The notes below the pieces were generated by a model. That model did not search any database, was not told the origin of the DNA, and saw only the letters and a program-made list of their open reading frames with translations. A stretch of 64,000 nt of DNA, taken from assembly GCF_910592395.1 (NCBI RefSeq), contig NC_088318.1, positions 7,311,849 to 7,375,848 on the forward strand, written 5' to 3'. The translations under genes and the position numbers were made by a program. Within the stretch, counting starts at the first letter, position 1, and every line of letters starts with the position of its first letter. The stretch is from Lineus longissimus (lineage: Eukaryota; Nemertea; Pilidiophora; Heteronemertea; Lineidae). Positions 1 to 11,099 of this stretch are shown piece by piece.

Positions 1-430
1 TCCACAAATACATGTATGTGTTTTCGCACTTTTGGAAATCGAACCTAAAAGCAGGGTGCAGCTGTGTAAAATGCTCATGTACATGCCACATGCAAAGAGA
101 TAATATAATGACCACCTGTGACGAGCATGAGATTTTTGTGGTAAGTTATGCATGTGGATGTATCCGCGCAGAAGGTGTCTATTGAGACTGAGGGAACCAA
201 CAGTAAACATGTCTATAAATAGCTTATTTCCTTAATGCGCAACCCTAAAAATCCATCACTGCTTGATACTGAGCATGGCTAATCGACAATGTTTTATAGA
301 TTTCCCAATACCACACAAAAAAACATTGGCCTTGATCATTTCTCGCCCACAGAAAGCAAGCGAGTAAATACCAGTGTTGTCAGGTTCACCAATTGGAGCA
401 ACATTGAACTATCCACCCAAATCAATCAAT
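1..430. repeat. Dispersed repeat A, copy 1 (cut by the window edge)
   Basis: Bases 1-235 closely match 4897-5119, sharing runs such as GTGTTTTCGCACTTTTGGAA and CAGGGTGCAGCTGTGTA. Bases 236-430 match 35757-35960, sharing AATCGACAATGTTTTATAGA and AAATACCAGTGTTGTCA. This copy therefore joins two segments that occur separately elsewhere in the window. It has no coding capacity and looks like a non-autonomous dispersed repeat. Its MITE-free sequence around base 211 serves as the unoccupied counterpart of the MITE insertion in copy 2. Confidence 0.75.
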
Positions 431-622
431 GTCGCCAAATGTCTTGTATAAGGTAAATTGGTGTCATTGTAGCCCATTTTTCATCTTTAATTTCGGTTAC
501 GGAAAAGATTTCCCGGCAGGTTCACTAAAACTGGCCTGGGTCTCGTAGGGTACTTTAAACAATGCCTCTGAGAGACAATACAAGACTTGTGTGGTCGGGG
601 GCTACAGTTACCCGATGGCTAT

Positions 623-1716
623 GGGGTAACTGTAGCTCCTGACTCAAATTTTAAAAGTGCTCCTTTTTTGTGTATCAGAATACTTTTTAAACAGGTTTAT
701 TGTCTTTTTTGGTTATAAAACTTCCCATAATATTTTAATCAGGTTTAACAAGGGTTTGCTTGTATCAGTACGCACACAAATTATATTCATAGAACTCATA
801 GAGAAGTTCGATACATACACTCATCAACAAATTTATTGAAAGAAACAAAGTCCTATTTAATTACCCCTTTGCTATACATTGCACCTTTGTGTCAGATAAC
901 AGCTTGAGATATTCTGAATTGACCAACGGCTTTGTCTTGCGCCATTAAACTGTAGTTCCAGGTAGGAGCCATGAACCATCCTCAACTAAAGCTGACATTA
1001 CTTAATGGTAATGCAATGTACCATGAGAAATGCTGCTATCTAATCTACTGTCTGGTCAACGACGTGGCTTTAACTAGAGACGACAGATAATTCAAAAATG
1101 CTTTCTTTTGAAATAATGTTAAAGGAACCAGTAACCAAAATGTCAGTTTAAATAATGTAATATCATTGTTGGTACACAAAGGGTTAATATTGCATCTATA
1201 TAAGATAAATTAATGATCAAAAATATAGTTCAGGCAAAAGGATGAAGAAACGTTACATCTTTATGACTCAAGACAGGTTATATTGTACCATTTATAGGGG
1301 CTACAAATACTCCGAGCCACGGGCTACAAATTCCCCGAGGGTACCACGATCAGAAAATTGTCTCTGAATAATTTGTTGTAAATAACGACATCAAATGCCG
1401 CCAACATCATTCTCTACACTAAGTACTAATCACTTGAAGCAAGTTTCAAATACGTCAATGCTCTATAAGTGCGGAAAATTATGCTTGCATGAAATTCGAT
1501 CGCAACCTTAATTGTGCATATGTCAGACTTGTTTACTTCTTACAGCCAAAGCTCTTACATAACAGGTCGCATAATCAATAACTATTAATGTCATGGTACT
1601 CAAGAGTTACCTCTTTTATACCCATGCTCGCGTTGGCCGAAAAATTCCATGGTTACCGGGATATCAATCAAAAACATGGTTAGTGGCTACAATTAGACCG
1701 GGGCTACAATTACCCC
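623..1716. mobile_element. Candidate MITE with GGGGTAAYTGTAGC ends
   Basis: The left end reads GGGGTAACTGTAGCTCC and the right end GGGGCTACAATTACCCC, so the two are inverted repeats of about 17 bp with few mismatches. Further versions of the motif occur just outside at 598-614 and internally at 1297-1340, which suggests more than one generation of insertion. No coding sequence is visible. The duplication is unclear (perhaps AT on both sides), so the superfamily is not assigned. Confidence 0.4.
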
Positions 1717-1774
1717 ATTTTACCTTACATGTAGAATCTATTTTCTATTTCATTTATTACTCAACAAGATAGGT

Positions 1775-1990
1775 AATCTCGCGCGGGCCGTACTCGGTCA
1801 AGTCTCATCAATCACGACGAGCGGGGCAGGCCAACCCGAGAGGCAGACGAAAGCGCGAGGCCCGTGCTCGTGCGAGACGGGTCGCCTGCGAAGGTGAACT
1901 CGCAGAGCACTAAGAACATGAATGTTTACAGCAGTACTCACAATGAACATTCAGGCACGGCCCCGCGGCGACCCGCGCAAGAGCTGCATC
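1775..1990. other. GC- and CpG-rich patch
   Basis: A short stretch rich in CG dinucleotides stands out from the AT-rich surroundings. It contains small open frames on + (1864-2052) that resemble no protein I know. It could be part of a mobile element or a CpG-rich relic. No promoter elements or splice sites support a gene. Confidence 0.25.
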
Positions 1991-2169
1991 CCAGATATCC
2001 AATTTTTCAAATAAACAGTCAAATTACTAATAGGCCTAACTACTCACATTAGTTTTTTTTAGATAAACAGCCAAGTTACCAAGGACATTCATCGGGCAAT
2101 TAAAAGGTTCGGAATACTAATACAAATTAGGATTCACAAGAAACGTGCTGGAGTAAACCTATCCCTCAG

Positions 2170-2477
2170 ATTGATATTATCTCTGCATATATAAAGTGGA
2201 ATTCGTTACCAATGGAACCATCATTACACTTAGTACATACATGTATAGCCGCCGCTCTCGTGAAACATTTGCAAAACTTCGGTCTCAATTGGCAGTTTAT
2301 GGTTACCACATCTAAATTTACACAAACTGATACGCTGATGAGTAGGGAGTGCTGTCAAATATTTTTCAAAACTCCAAGAGCGCTTTGTTTCACTGTACAC
2401 TTTCGTCTTCGTACCATTCTTGTATGTACAGACGTCAAATATTGATTATTTGTGAAATGATGGGTTAACCAAACGCC
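2170..2477 (-). pseudogene. L2-like LINE ORF2 C-terminal fragment (distal part)
   Basis: Translation of the minus strand gives a C-terminal LINE segment ending in a CTKC-(x)5-IGNEFHF motif at roughly 2195-2245. This matches the C-x2-C...GDEfHy signature found near the C-terminus of L2/CR1-type reverse transcriptase proteins. Several stops and frame changes show that it is dead. It continues the fragment at 3465-4100; foldback element FB1 lies between the two. Strand and order are consistent with a single old LINE copy that FB1 later split. Confidence 0.7.
2472..2477. repeat. Target duplication of FB1, left copy (AACGCC)
   Basis: AACGCC directly precedes the TATGGCAAGCC tip of FB1 and recurs directly after its other tip at 3465-3470. 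Confidence 0.8.
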
Positions 2478-3464
2478 TATGGCAAGCCGTTCGTCCAATA
2501 ATTAAGAAAACCTAGTTTTTTTGAAAAAAACATGGTTTTCTTCTTAAAAAACATAGTTTTCTTCAAGAAAACCTAGCTTTTTTTCAATGAAACTAAGTTT
2601 TTTAACAAGAAAACATGGTTTTCTTGAAGAAAACTATGTTTTATTGAAGAAAACCAGGTTTTCTTCCATGAAACTAGGTTTTTTAAAAAATAACTTATTC
2701 TTTTTGCATAAAGTGTAGGTTCCATGATTTCTCTTCAAAACCAAGTTTCGAAAAAAGAAAAAACTATGTTTTTATCCAGCCATTTGACTAATAATTAAAA
2801 CAACCATGTTTTTATCATAAAAACCTGGTTTTCTTCCAAAAGAACCTAGTTTCGTTGAAGAAAACAAAGAAAACCATGTTTTTTAACAAGAAAACGTAGT
2901 TTCGAAAGAAGAAAACCTGGTTTCGAAACAACCCAGTCTTTTACCCCGTCCCCTCAGCACGCGCGTGACCTTTGGGGCGAGATTGGCGATCCACCGTAGT
3001 TTACCCGGGTTGTGCGGCCTTTGGTACGTAAATGCGTAGCCCGGTTTGCTAACCCGGGTAAGCAAAATCCAACCTCTCCCCTGCCATGCTCAGGCCAAAC
3101 AGGGACGAGGTAAAAAGACTAGGTTATGAAAAATAACGTGGTCTTTTTCATTAAAAACTTGGTTTTGAAAAAGAATTGCATATAACGTAGTTTTCTTCAA
3201 GAAAACCATGTTTTCTTCCATGAAACTAGGTTTTCTTCGAAGAAGCATAGGTTGATTTAAAAAACCAAGTTATCTTGTTAAAAAACCAGGTTTTTTAAAA
3301 GAAAACTAGGTTTTTTTAAATCAACCTATGCTTCTTCGAAGAAAACCTAGTTTCGTGAAAGAAAACATGGTTTTCTTGAAGAAAACTATGTTTTTTAAGA
3401 AGAAAACCAGGTTTTCTTCAATAAAACTAGGTTTTCTTAATTATTGGACGAACGGCTTGCCATA
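2478..3464. mobile_element. Foldback element FB1 (TATGGCAAGCC tips)
   Basis: The ends are inverted: TATGGCAAGCCGTTCGTCCA on the left and its complement at 3445-3464. Both arms, several hundred bases each, are arrays of self-complementary units such as GTTTTCTTGAAGAAAAC and AAACCTAGTTTTCTT, so the element can fold on itself at many levels. A GC-rich, non-repetitive core sits at about 2935-3110. A 6-bp direct repeat, AACGCC, flanks it. It carries no ORF. It has the same 11-bp tip as FB2 (48285-49227), although the arm repeats are unrelated in sequence. It lies inside an L2-like LINE relic. Confidence 0.85.
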
Positions 3465-4100
3465 AACGCCGGCCAAGCCACAGCTGTCTAGAGTTTCCTT
3501 AATACAATTTAACCATTTGGATGGTGTACCATTCACATGTCTGCTGTATACAGATAGGTACATTACATTGGTAAGGCCATCCTCGGATGCTAATTTACAC
3601 CAAAAGTTAATCATCTTCACCCTAATGTACAGTCCTTCCAGAAAGAAAATGTCAACCGTTTTTTTAAATACCATAGAGATAAGATAAGATATTTGAATGC
3701 GGTTTTCAGCAGAGAATGGTATATCTAGTTGCTCATATATCTGTTATATTTGGATGCTCCTAATTCTTTTCCTTCATTACGTAACATACATTTCAAAAAA
3801 GGTCCAAATCACTTTTTTTTAATTTCATGTGCCTTTTCAAAAATTCACACCACCCCATGAACTGTGCTTTATGACCATCATTTTTTGGCACTTGCAATTC
3901 GAAAGAATGTGTTCGATAACAGTTTAGCCCAAAGTACCTTTCTCCATATCGTGTAAAATGCTTTCTGATGATCTATAAATGCACAATACAACTTCCGCTT
4001 CTCTTTTATGAAAATAACCACCAACATCTTCAAAGTGAATATGTGATCTTGAATACATTGACCTTTCCTAAGAGGCCGCGGCATACATCATGTAGGTTGA
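3465..4100 (-). pseudogene. L2-like LINE reverse transcriptase fragment (RT core and downstream)
   Basis: On the minus strand, 4084-3880 encodes a reverse transcriptase block: a GQCIQDHIFTLK-like stretch, then KLYCAFIDHQKAFYTIWR, equivalent to the CAFIDFQKAFDTVWR motif that carries the first catalytic Asp of L2/CR1-type RTs. The block 3674-3470 encodes a conserved C-terminal part (VKMINFWCKL ... NGTPSKWLNCIKETLDSCGL). The region between, including the YXDD box, is missing, so this is an internally deleted, dead copy. It resumes at 2477 beyond FB1. Confidence 0.75.
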
Positions 4101-4330
4101 CAACATATCTCTTAAGTAAGGCATGTTTAGAGAGTCTTGTTAAGTCTTTTGGCAAGGTTGTCACAAAATTCTTCTCGGTCAAAATCGCTAACACACTAAT
4201 ATATAATATTTATTTCATCCTTCAAAATATGGAAACAATGGCGTCTTGCCATGCGATTATTATTGTTAGTGATCATTTCCTGAAATTGATATCATATAAC
4301 AAAAACGTTTTTGATTTTTTACCATGATAG

Positions 4331-4557
4331 GGTAATATGCCTCTGGTACATGACCAATTCAGCAGGAATATCATCAGGGCTTTTCCTCATGGAGATGTCA
4401 GTGGACAGGCTGATCGCGGTGTGGGCTCCGATTAAGGCACCAACCATATGTACGACATCCAAGGCGAAGAAAGTAATTCTTGCGACAGCAATCGTCACAT
4501 TTGGCTTAAATGTGAATATATTTTGGACATTCGAAGCCTATGTTGATCCGGTTTCAG
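4331..4557 (+). CDS. Rhodopsin-family GPCR, TM3-TM4 exon
   Basis: This exon encodes about 75 residues of a class A GPCR. TM3 (around NSAGISSGLFLMEMSV) is followed by a DRL version of the DRY motif, in VDRLIAVWAPIKA. A short intracellular loop and TM4 (KKVILATAIVTFGLNVNIFW) come next. The exon opens after an AG at 4329-4330 and ends at a perfect CAG|GTAAGT donor (intron from 4558). It stops after the first base of a Gly codon, in phase with the exon at 52684. The loop style (SVDRLIAV..P.KA..CTTSKAKK) resembles the large invertebrate neuropeptide-receptor-like expansions. The ligand cannot be assigned. TM1-TM2 exons are not visible upstream. Confidence 0.85.
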
Positions 4558-4896
4558 GTAAGTGTTATAATGGTTATGTAAAAATCTTATGTTTTATCTG
4601 ACTGTATACCGACAACAATTTCTTAGGATCTCAGCAATAGCCTAGTCACCTAATTAACGCGTTCAAACGCGTTTCTGAGTTACCATATCCCTTACAATCC
4701 ATCAATGATGGTCGATAGATTGTGGTACCATGTATGCAGCAAAGATAGAACAGGTCACATTTCATTATCAACGTTTGATTATTTATTCACTTGGTAGTGA
4801 TCATTTAAATCTGCCAACGATGTTTATATGTTGTCGAGCCGATTCCTCGGCGATGGCAATGACCAATGTTCGTGCAAGAGTGAATGAACATAAATG

Positions 4897-5119
4897 TCCA
4901 CAATTATGTGTTTTCGCACTTTTGGAAATCGAACCTGGAAGCAGGGTGCAGCTGTGTACAATGCTTATGTACATGTCTTATACAAAGAGATAATAATGTG
5001 GCCACCTGTGGCGAGCATGGAATTTCGTTAAGCGGATTCACTTAATGCGGCAAGTTATGCATGTGGATGTATACGCGCAGAAGGTGTCTATTGGGACTGA
5101 GGGAACAAACAGTAGCATG
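4897..5119. repeat. Dispersed repeat A, copy 2 (first segment)
   Basis: It is nearly colinear with bases 1-215. Directly after the shared GCATGTCTATA sequence it is interrupted by the MITE at 5128-5469. Confidence 0.75.
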
Positions 5120-5127
5120 TCTATAGA

Positions 5128-5469
5128 TGGATATCTTTGTTTACATTCGCACGCATACTCGTATATCAATAGAGGGGATGGCGTGACGTAACAATATCAA
5201 CGTCCACGATCGTACGTTGTTGGTTTCACTTGGATACGAGGAGTTTTTCTCGCCTATCTCGTGACTTGCATAACATTTTAGAATAAAACTTGGATACGAT
5301 TTTGTCACAGTAACAGCTGTACATCATCGGTTAAGTATCATGTTATCGAGAGAAATCTCAACAGGACGACGGTTTGTCGCAATCTTTCTTCATGAAAACC
5401 ATGTTGAAGATATACGAGAGTGCGCGCGCATGATGTTTACAAATTAGCCATGACGTCAGCAGATATCCA
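5128..5469. mobile_element. 342-bp MITE with 8-bp TCTATAGA duplication
   Basis: Ends TGGATATC...GATATCCA are inverted. TCTATAGA occurs directly outside both ends (5120-5127 and 5470-5477). The 8-bp size would fit an hAT-type duplication, but TCTATAGA is itself a palindrome, so it could instead extend the TIR. Repeat A copy 1 has the corresponding site without the insert, which supports a real insertion. No ORF. Confidence 0.65.
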
Positions 5470-5479
5470 TCTATAGACA

Positions 5480-7420
5480 TCTTGACCCACAAGCCTTGGA
5501 TCTACTCCGTCGACCCGGACTCCGTTACACCAACCCTTGACGCAATAAGCAGATATGCCTGTATAAGTTGTTTCTGTTATTCCTCACTAAATTGCACGCT
5601 AACGCCGATATTAACCAATCAGAAGGCCTGTAACAAGAGCGCACTTTGATCCAACTGATTTTTCCTTTGCACATGTCAATGCATGTCGGTCAGTTGGCCG
5701 CGGCGTGACAGTGACAGAATAACAAACATCTATAATCAATAATAGGGGAAAAACAGTCATGATATTATTTGTTGTGCAGGGTAGTTCAATCACTTTGGCA
5801 CATTTTCATATCAGCTATAGGCCTACACCAGCAGCATTAAAAATTGCACTTATTTAACCTAAGACTAAGTAACAAAGCCGTCAAAGCCGAGGACACAACC
5901 ATTGGCATTGCCATTGCACTGTTATTGTTGGTCCTGTCTTAAAGGGTATCCCACAGTCTGCTGGTTGATGTCATAGATTGCTTTAAAAGGGTGTCTCAAT
6001 CCGTGTGACAATCTGTACTACATCGCCACACGAGCCACTCAAGCTGGTTCATGATCTAAACAACCTCGCATCTAGTTTTCTACGTTCAAAAGCGCTGTGT
6101 CGAAAGTGTGTATTGGCAGCAAGCCAAGACTGGAGGCGAGAATAAAAATAACTCATTCATGAAAAATCACAATTTTGAAAGCAGCGTTCTGATTGGTTCA
6201 CCACAACTCGAGGCGCATGATATACAGAATTATTGCATACTTTTCTTCAGAGTAACGGACCGTTCAGAATGTCTATAGTTAGCAGAGAGTAACTATCCAT
6301 TGTGATCGTTGCATTGTTCATAGTCATTGGTCCAATGTGCATGTTGTGGATTAGAATTTACGCATCATAGTCAGGCGGTGGTGGTCTCTGAGGTCACTTA
6401 CCTTTCTTATCAACAGCATCAGTTGGCCTTGTTGTTTTTTGAGGAGGGATTGATGGCGTCAGGCCTTTGTCAGCGTCAGTGATCGGATTTATACCGTATC
6501 CAGAGTTGTGTGACGACTAATGCATGTTCCATGCCAGGGTTAAGAGATGGGGAAAAGAGTAAGTTTCCCTTTTTGTCTCAGTACCAACTGCAGACATCGT
6601 TTGAACTATAAGTTTTCCCATACTCCCAAACCCAAAACTTATGAAAAAACCAAAAGGGAAACTCACTCACTCCTTCACACACGCTAATGGAATAAACGCC
6701 GCTTAATTCTTAGCCAAAAGATAAACACATTAAAGTACTTGCACTAACAACCGCCAGAAAAAAACACGTTGAACCAAAACAATCGCCCCCCCCCCCCATA
6801 ATTCTGTGAGTACAATACGTATAATACATGTATAAAATACACGCATAATTATTATATCAATCCATCTAGGCAATTATCTTGTAACTTGGCTGATCTTGTT
6901 TTTTTTATACATTGTGACATGTTATATTGTTGAAACGAGCCAGTCACTAAGACAAGGAAGAAGGATCACAAACAATCCCCAAGACACGAAAACTTGTTCG
7001 TAACCATTGAGGCTTTTTGCTAACCTGACGACATGGAGCAGAACAAAAACTTACAACTACATTGACATGATTGCCTTCAGAGGAGTTTAAAATCGTGACA
7101 GCGGCGTCCTTACTCATTGCAGCTGTATAATCATAGCCTCTCACTTAATTCTCCCATCTTTATAGAGTATTTTTGAAGTTCCTTTCAGTTTCACCTCATT
7201 TGTATTACCCTCTTTCATCCTATAATCATCCAGCCTATTTTCTTTTCATTTGTACCTTTTATTCCGTTAAAGCGGTATTGTCGAAAGTTTGTCTCAACAA
7301 ACTTCTATGTCGATCTACACAAGTGGTGTTATTTTATACTTTCTTTCTGATATAATTATCATATGACAGACTTCCTTTCTTCGGATCAGCATAACATAAT
7401 CTCAACTTGGCCCGACTAAC
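5480..7420. other. Intronic sequence, no feature recognised
   Basis: No convincing ORF, RNA gene or TIR pair was found. A (C)n run sits near 6787-6798. The small open frames here lack codon structure or similarity to known families. Confidence 0.5.
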
Positions 7421-7424
7421 GACC

Positions 7425-10206
7425 TTAAATTACTATAGAATACCATACGCCTTCGTCGAGAGACTTTCGTAGACCTGCCCCTGTGCCTTTGACTACTCGT
7501 ATCCAAAATGAACGTAAAATTAATAAATCTTCCGAGACATTATCCGAATGTATAGTTGCTTTTTCCAATGGCATACAGAGGTTGTCGCGCCCCAAAAGCC
7601 GCGGATCCTGCAAGAGATTAAACTTACAATGAAAAGCAATGATCGAGAGTTTAACACATTTCCGTTACAAGCGTTTAGCATCTCTTTTGTAGCATTATCA
7701 ATACAAGAAGCTTTTTCATTCTTAAAACTTTCTCAAATATGTCAAATATATTCACTGATTGGATGTCATCCACTTACTATTCAGGCAGTCCATCTTCTTA
7801 AAAACGTATCTTTAACATTACCTAATGAGACACCCGAGTTTGCGCCTGAACCTTTTTCTTCCCAAGTAACCTTATTCAACCAACACTAAACTCTATTCGG
7901 ATTGGAACCTTGGACCTTCTTAACCTCCCTCATTAAGTTCTTCTTGTCAGCTCTTTTTGTTTTAGCCATTGCTCTTTTGTAGCCCTTAGTAGCTTTGTTT
8001 CATTCTAGCTAGTTTTTGTCCGTTCTATTTCTACGTTGCCTTGATCTATCGTTTTCCAAGTTGTTTCTTTCCGACACGCACACATTTTTAATCAAACCAC
8101 TTGATTTTTCTTTGACCCGTTTTAACCTTCTTATGACTACCACTCTTTTTACCCTACCCACATCTGCCGGCTGTCTCAACAAATAGTTTAATGACCATAC
8201 ATACAATTTGACCTAATATATGTTGGTTTGTACAAAAACAGCATCCTGCTGGTCTGCAACTTCTCCAAACAGAATTAATAAAACTCTTTGAACTGCGATA
8301 TACACCGACCTAGACTAGGGTGTAACTTTATGCCTACATTTCTCGAGCCATGCCAAAAACTGCCTTAAAACACTTATGAAAATCCTTATCAAAGAACGGC
8401 ATCAGTGTAATACAACAAGTGGCGGCGCACGACGTCAAGTTGGCACATTATCCTCTTGTCCAGGTAAATTCCACACCCCAGATGTCCCTTTAACTGACCT
8501 GGTCTTTGATGCTTGCTCATCATTTTCACCTAGATCTTGATGCATTTTTAGACGATTCTCACCAACTCTGGTATACTCTACATTACTAGCGACTTGGTTG
8601 ACAAATTCATTTTTCTTTTCTTTTACACATTTAATTTTGATATTACATTAACAGCCTCGTATTTCTCAGTTGGGTGTTGTCACCGTGTACTCCCGTCATG
8701 CTCACCTTCCATTTCCTCTGTATCATAACCTTCCCCACCTAATTCAAACGCCGAGTGGCCCTCGGAAAATAAGGATTAAATTTCAGGACAGTAAGTGAGG
8801 ACTTATGGTGATACAGGTCAATACCTGTTCAAAATAATCCATTGTACTGGTACCTGCTTCTTCAACCTCCAAGTCACCATCTGCTCTTCATTCAAAACAA
8901 TCCAATTCAACGGCCTTACACAGACTCCTGACCTTCCAGCGATATTGCCTCCGAAGCCTGCTAGAAGCTTAGCAATGTCAATAATTGAGTGTCAAATTGG
9001 GTTGTTAGTCTTGTCCTTCCTTCTTTTTTCCTGAGAAAACCCGTATAATCGTCAGAATCGTGAACGTCATGAACAAATTAGTGGTCTTTTCTAACAAAAT
9101 CATTAAGGTCAGCAGACCGCGGAGTGAAAATCATCGCCAAGGCCGACGACTGCTTTATTATTTATTTTCTGTTCTAGAATTTCAAGTTCTATGCCTTCAT
9201 AGGCAGTCTGCTCAGAAAAATATGATCTTCCAGGTGGGACCTATACACAACCAAGTAAATATACCTTGTTTACCCAGGATAAATCTTTTTTCAACCATAT
9301 TGTACCACAGAACATGCTTATTATCAGAATAACTGCCTTTCCCATAATTACTTAAGATTTCCTTCAAGATAACACACATTCCACCTTGACTATACGAGGA
9401 CACGACACTCGGATTTTTCAACACTTCTGTGTTAAGTAGCCTTTAGGTAATAGGTTTGTTTAACAATGTCAGAGTCAATGTCACCAAGCTTTTTCACTGA
9501 CCCACGCAAAATAGCAATCACGCCTGACAGCGTGGAATTCAGGATTCTTAAGCTGGCTTCGATACAAGCCCATACACATTATTGTCTGCAATTCTGAGAG
9601 TCTTTTTGACTATCTTCCTTTTTCCAGTGTCGCTTGGCGGTACAGTCACATGCAAAGTACTAGGATTATGACCAATAATCTGCAAAAAATTTACGCAGTT
9701 ACCTCGAATTCGGTTCAAGCAAATTTAACATCGTTAACTCTCAGAATTAGTACTCCCTCATGGATAACTACAAGTATAATACCTTGGTCAAAACACTCCT
9801 CTGCCTGTCCTACTTGTATATGTATTAGATTTTAGTTCCAAAACTATGGAGCCCACAGATCATCTCGAGTTTCCCTCTTCAAGTTCATTCTTTTATTGGG
9901 GTCACTTCCGTCGTTGATACATGCCACGATTTTACAATTGTCGGTATAAGTATGATGCACACAACTTTGCCTTTTCTCGTTTAAATCTAGCTGCTGGGAG
10001 GGCGGTCTGCCCTTATGATCGATATAACGATGGATCCTCGTTTCGGATAGACACGCCATTGGATTAAATCCGCCATCCAGCTCCCAACTAGGTACCTCCT
10101 GTACCTGCGTCTGCAACAGACAAAGCCCATCGTCGGTATCGAAATACATGCGACTATAAAGGCAGACCCTCGCCCTCCCTGCTTGCACCAAGGTGGAGAA
10201 AACCAC
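7425..10206 (-). other. Possible heavily decayed coding relic
   Basis: The plus strand is unusually pyrimidine-rich. The minus strand reads as patches of lysine/arginine-rich protein-like sequence broken by many stops, for example 8206-8009, with the longest open frame at 10206-9844 (120 codons). This pattern suggests an old retroelement or transposase on the minus strand. I could not match any patch to a family motif, so no function is given. Confidence 0.25.
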
Positions 10207-10923
10207 AGGGCATCAGTGTCCCCGAGAAGCAGAAAAACAAAGGTCTGGATTAAGAACTGTACCCAAGTACGTGTACATGTACTCTGTCTTCGAGGCGATT
10301 TTTAAACCTAACACTCTTACTACACTACTAGTAAAGTTACCCGTGGTATGGCTTAAGCCACAACCACATTAACAATTTTTCTTCAGCAAGATATGATAAC
10401 ACCAGATGTCGGGTGGAGCTACTTGGAGAACTAAACTTGCTGTGTCGTCCAGACTAAACATGAATTCTCCACAACACTTCCTAAAGATTCAGTGGGAAAG
10501 AGAGTCCAGATCAAAATTACTCGTTTACTGGCCTCTCTTTAGCAAGGAGGGCGCTAAAGGCTGGGTTACAGCATGTGCCTGTTTTATACACCAAACCTAA
10601 AATGCAAACGCCATAAAAATTTCCAACTTGTACAAAAATACGCCCCAAATTATTTTACAATATAGACCTAGGTCAAGTTTTTACATTACAACCCACCCAG
10701 AATGTAAAAATGCTTGTTTTCCCCTCAATGATGTTGAAAACACTGGTCAGAAAGTGGATGGTGCTGCACCTGGAGTGACAACATGTTGCTTGAAAATAGA
10801 ACAGGCAGCTCAGACAACAACACTGGTGGAAAGTATCAAATTACTTGAATAAGAAAAGTTGTTGAGTTGACCAAAAACAGGTGTAAAACTCGCCGGACAA
10901 CATGGACAACTCGCCATTGACAC

Positions 10924-11097
10924 TTTGCAAATTGACTGTTCTTCACTGGTCTGTCACTTTGTTCGCTGATGACGTCATCAACACATTTTGGTTCCCGAAG
11001 TCTCCAACAGATGGCAGGGCGAAAGTTGCAAATTGACTGCTCTTCACTGGTCTGTCACTTTGTTCGCTACTGATGACGTCATCAACACGAAACGGTC
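10924..11097. repeat. Two-copy ~104-bp tandem repeat carrying CRE-like palindromes
   Basis: TTGCAAATTGACTG(T/C)TCTTCACTGG..TTTGTTCGC is repeated at about 10927 and 11027. Each copy ends in TGATGACGTCATCA, a perfect 14-bp palindrome containing the full cAMP-response element TGACGTCA. It lies inside the GPCR intron. Whether it acts as an enhancer is unknown. Confidence 0.6.
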
Positions 11098-11099
11098 AA

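Noticed and set aside
6787-6798. Poly-C run and other homopolymers as functional signals
   Set aside because: Ordinary simple sequence, found repeatedly across the window.
9844-10206. 120-codon minus-strand frame
   Set aside because: No motif recognised. Recorded only as part of a possible decayed region.
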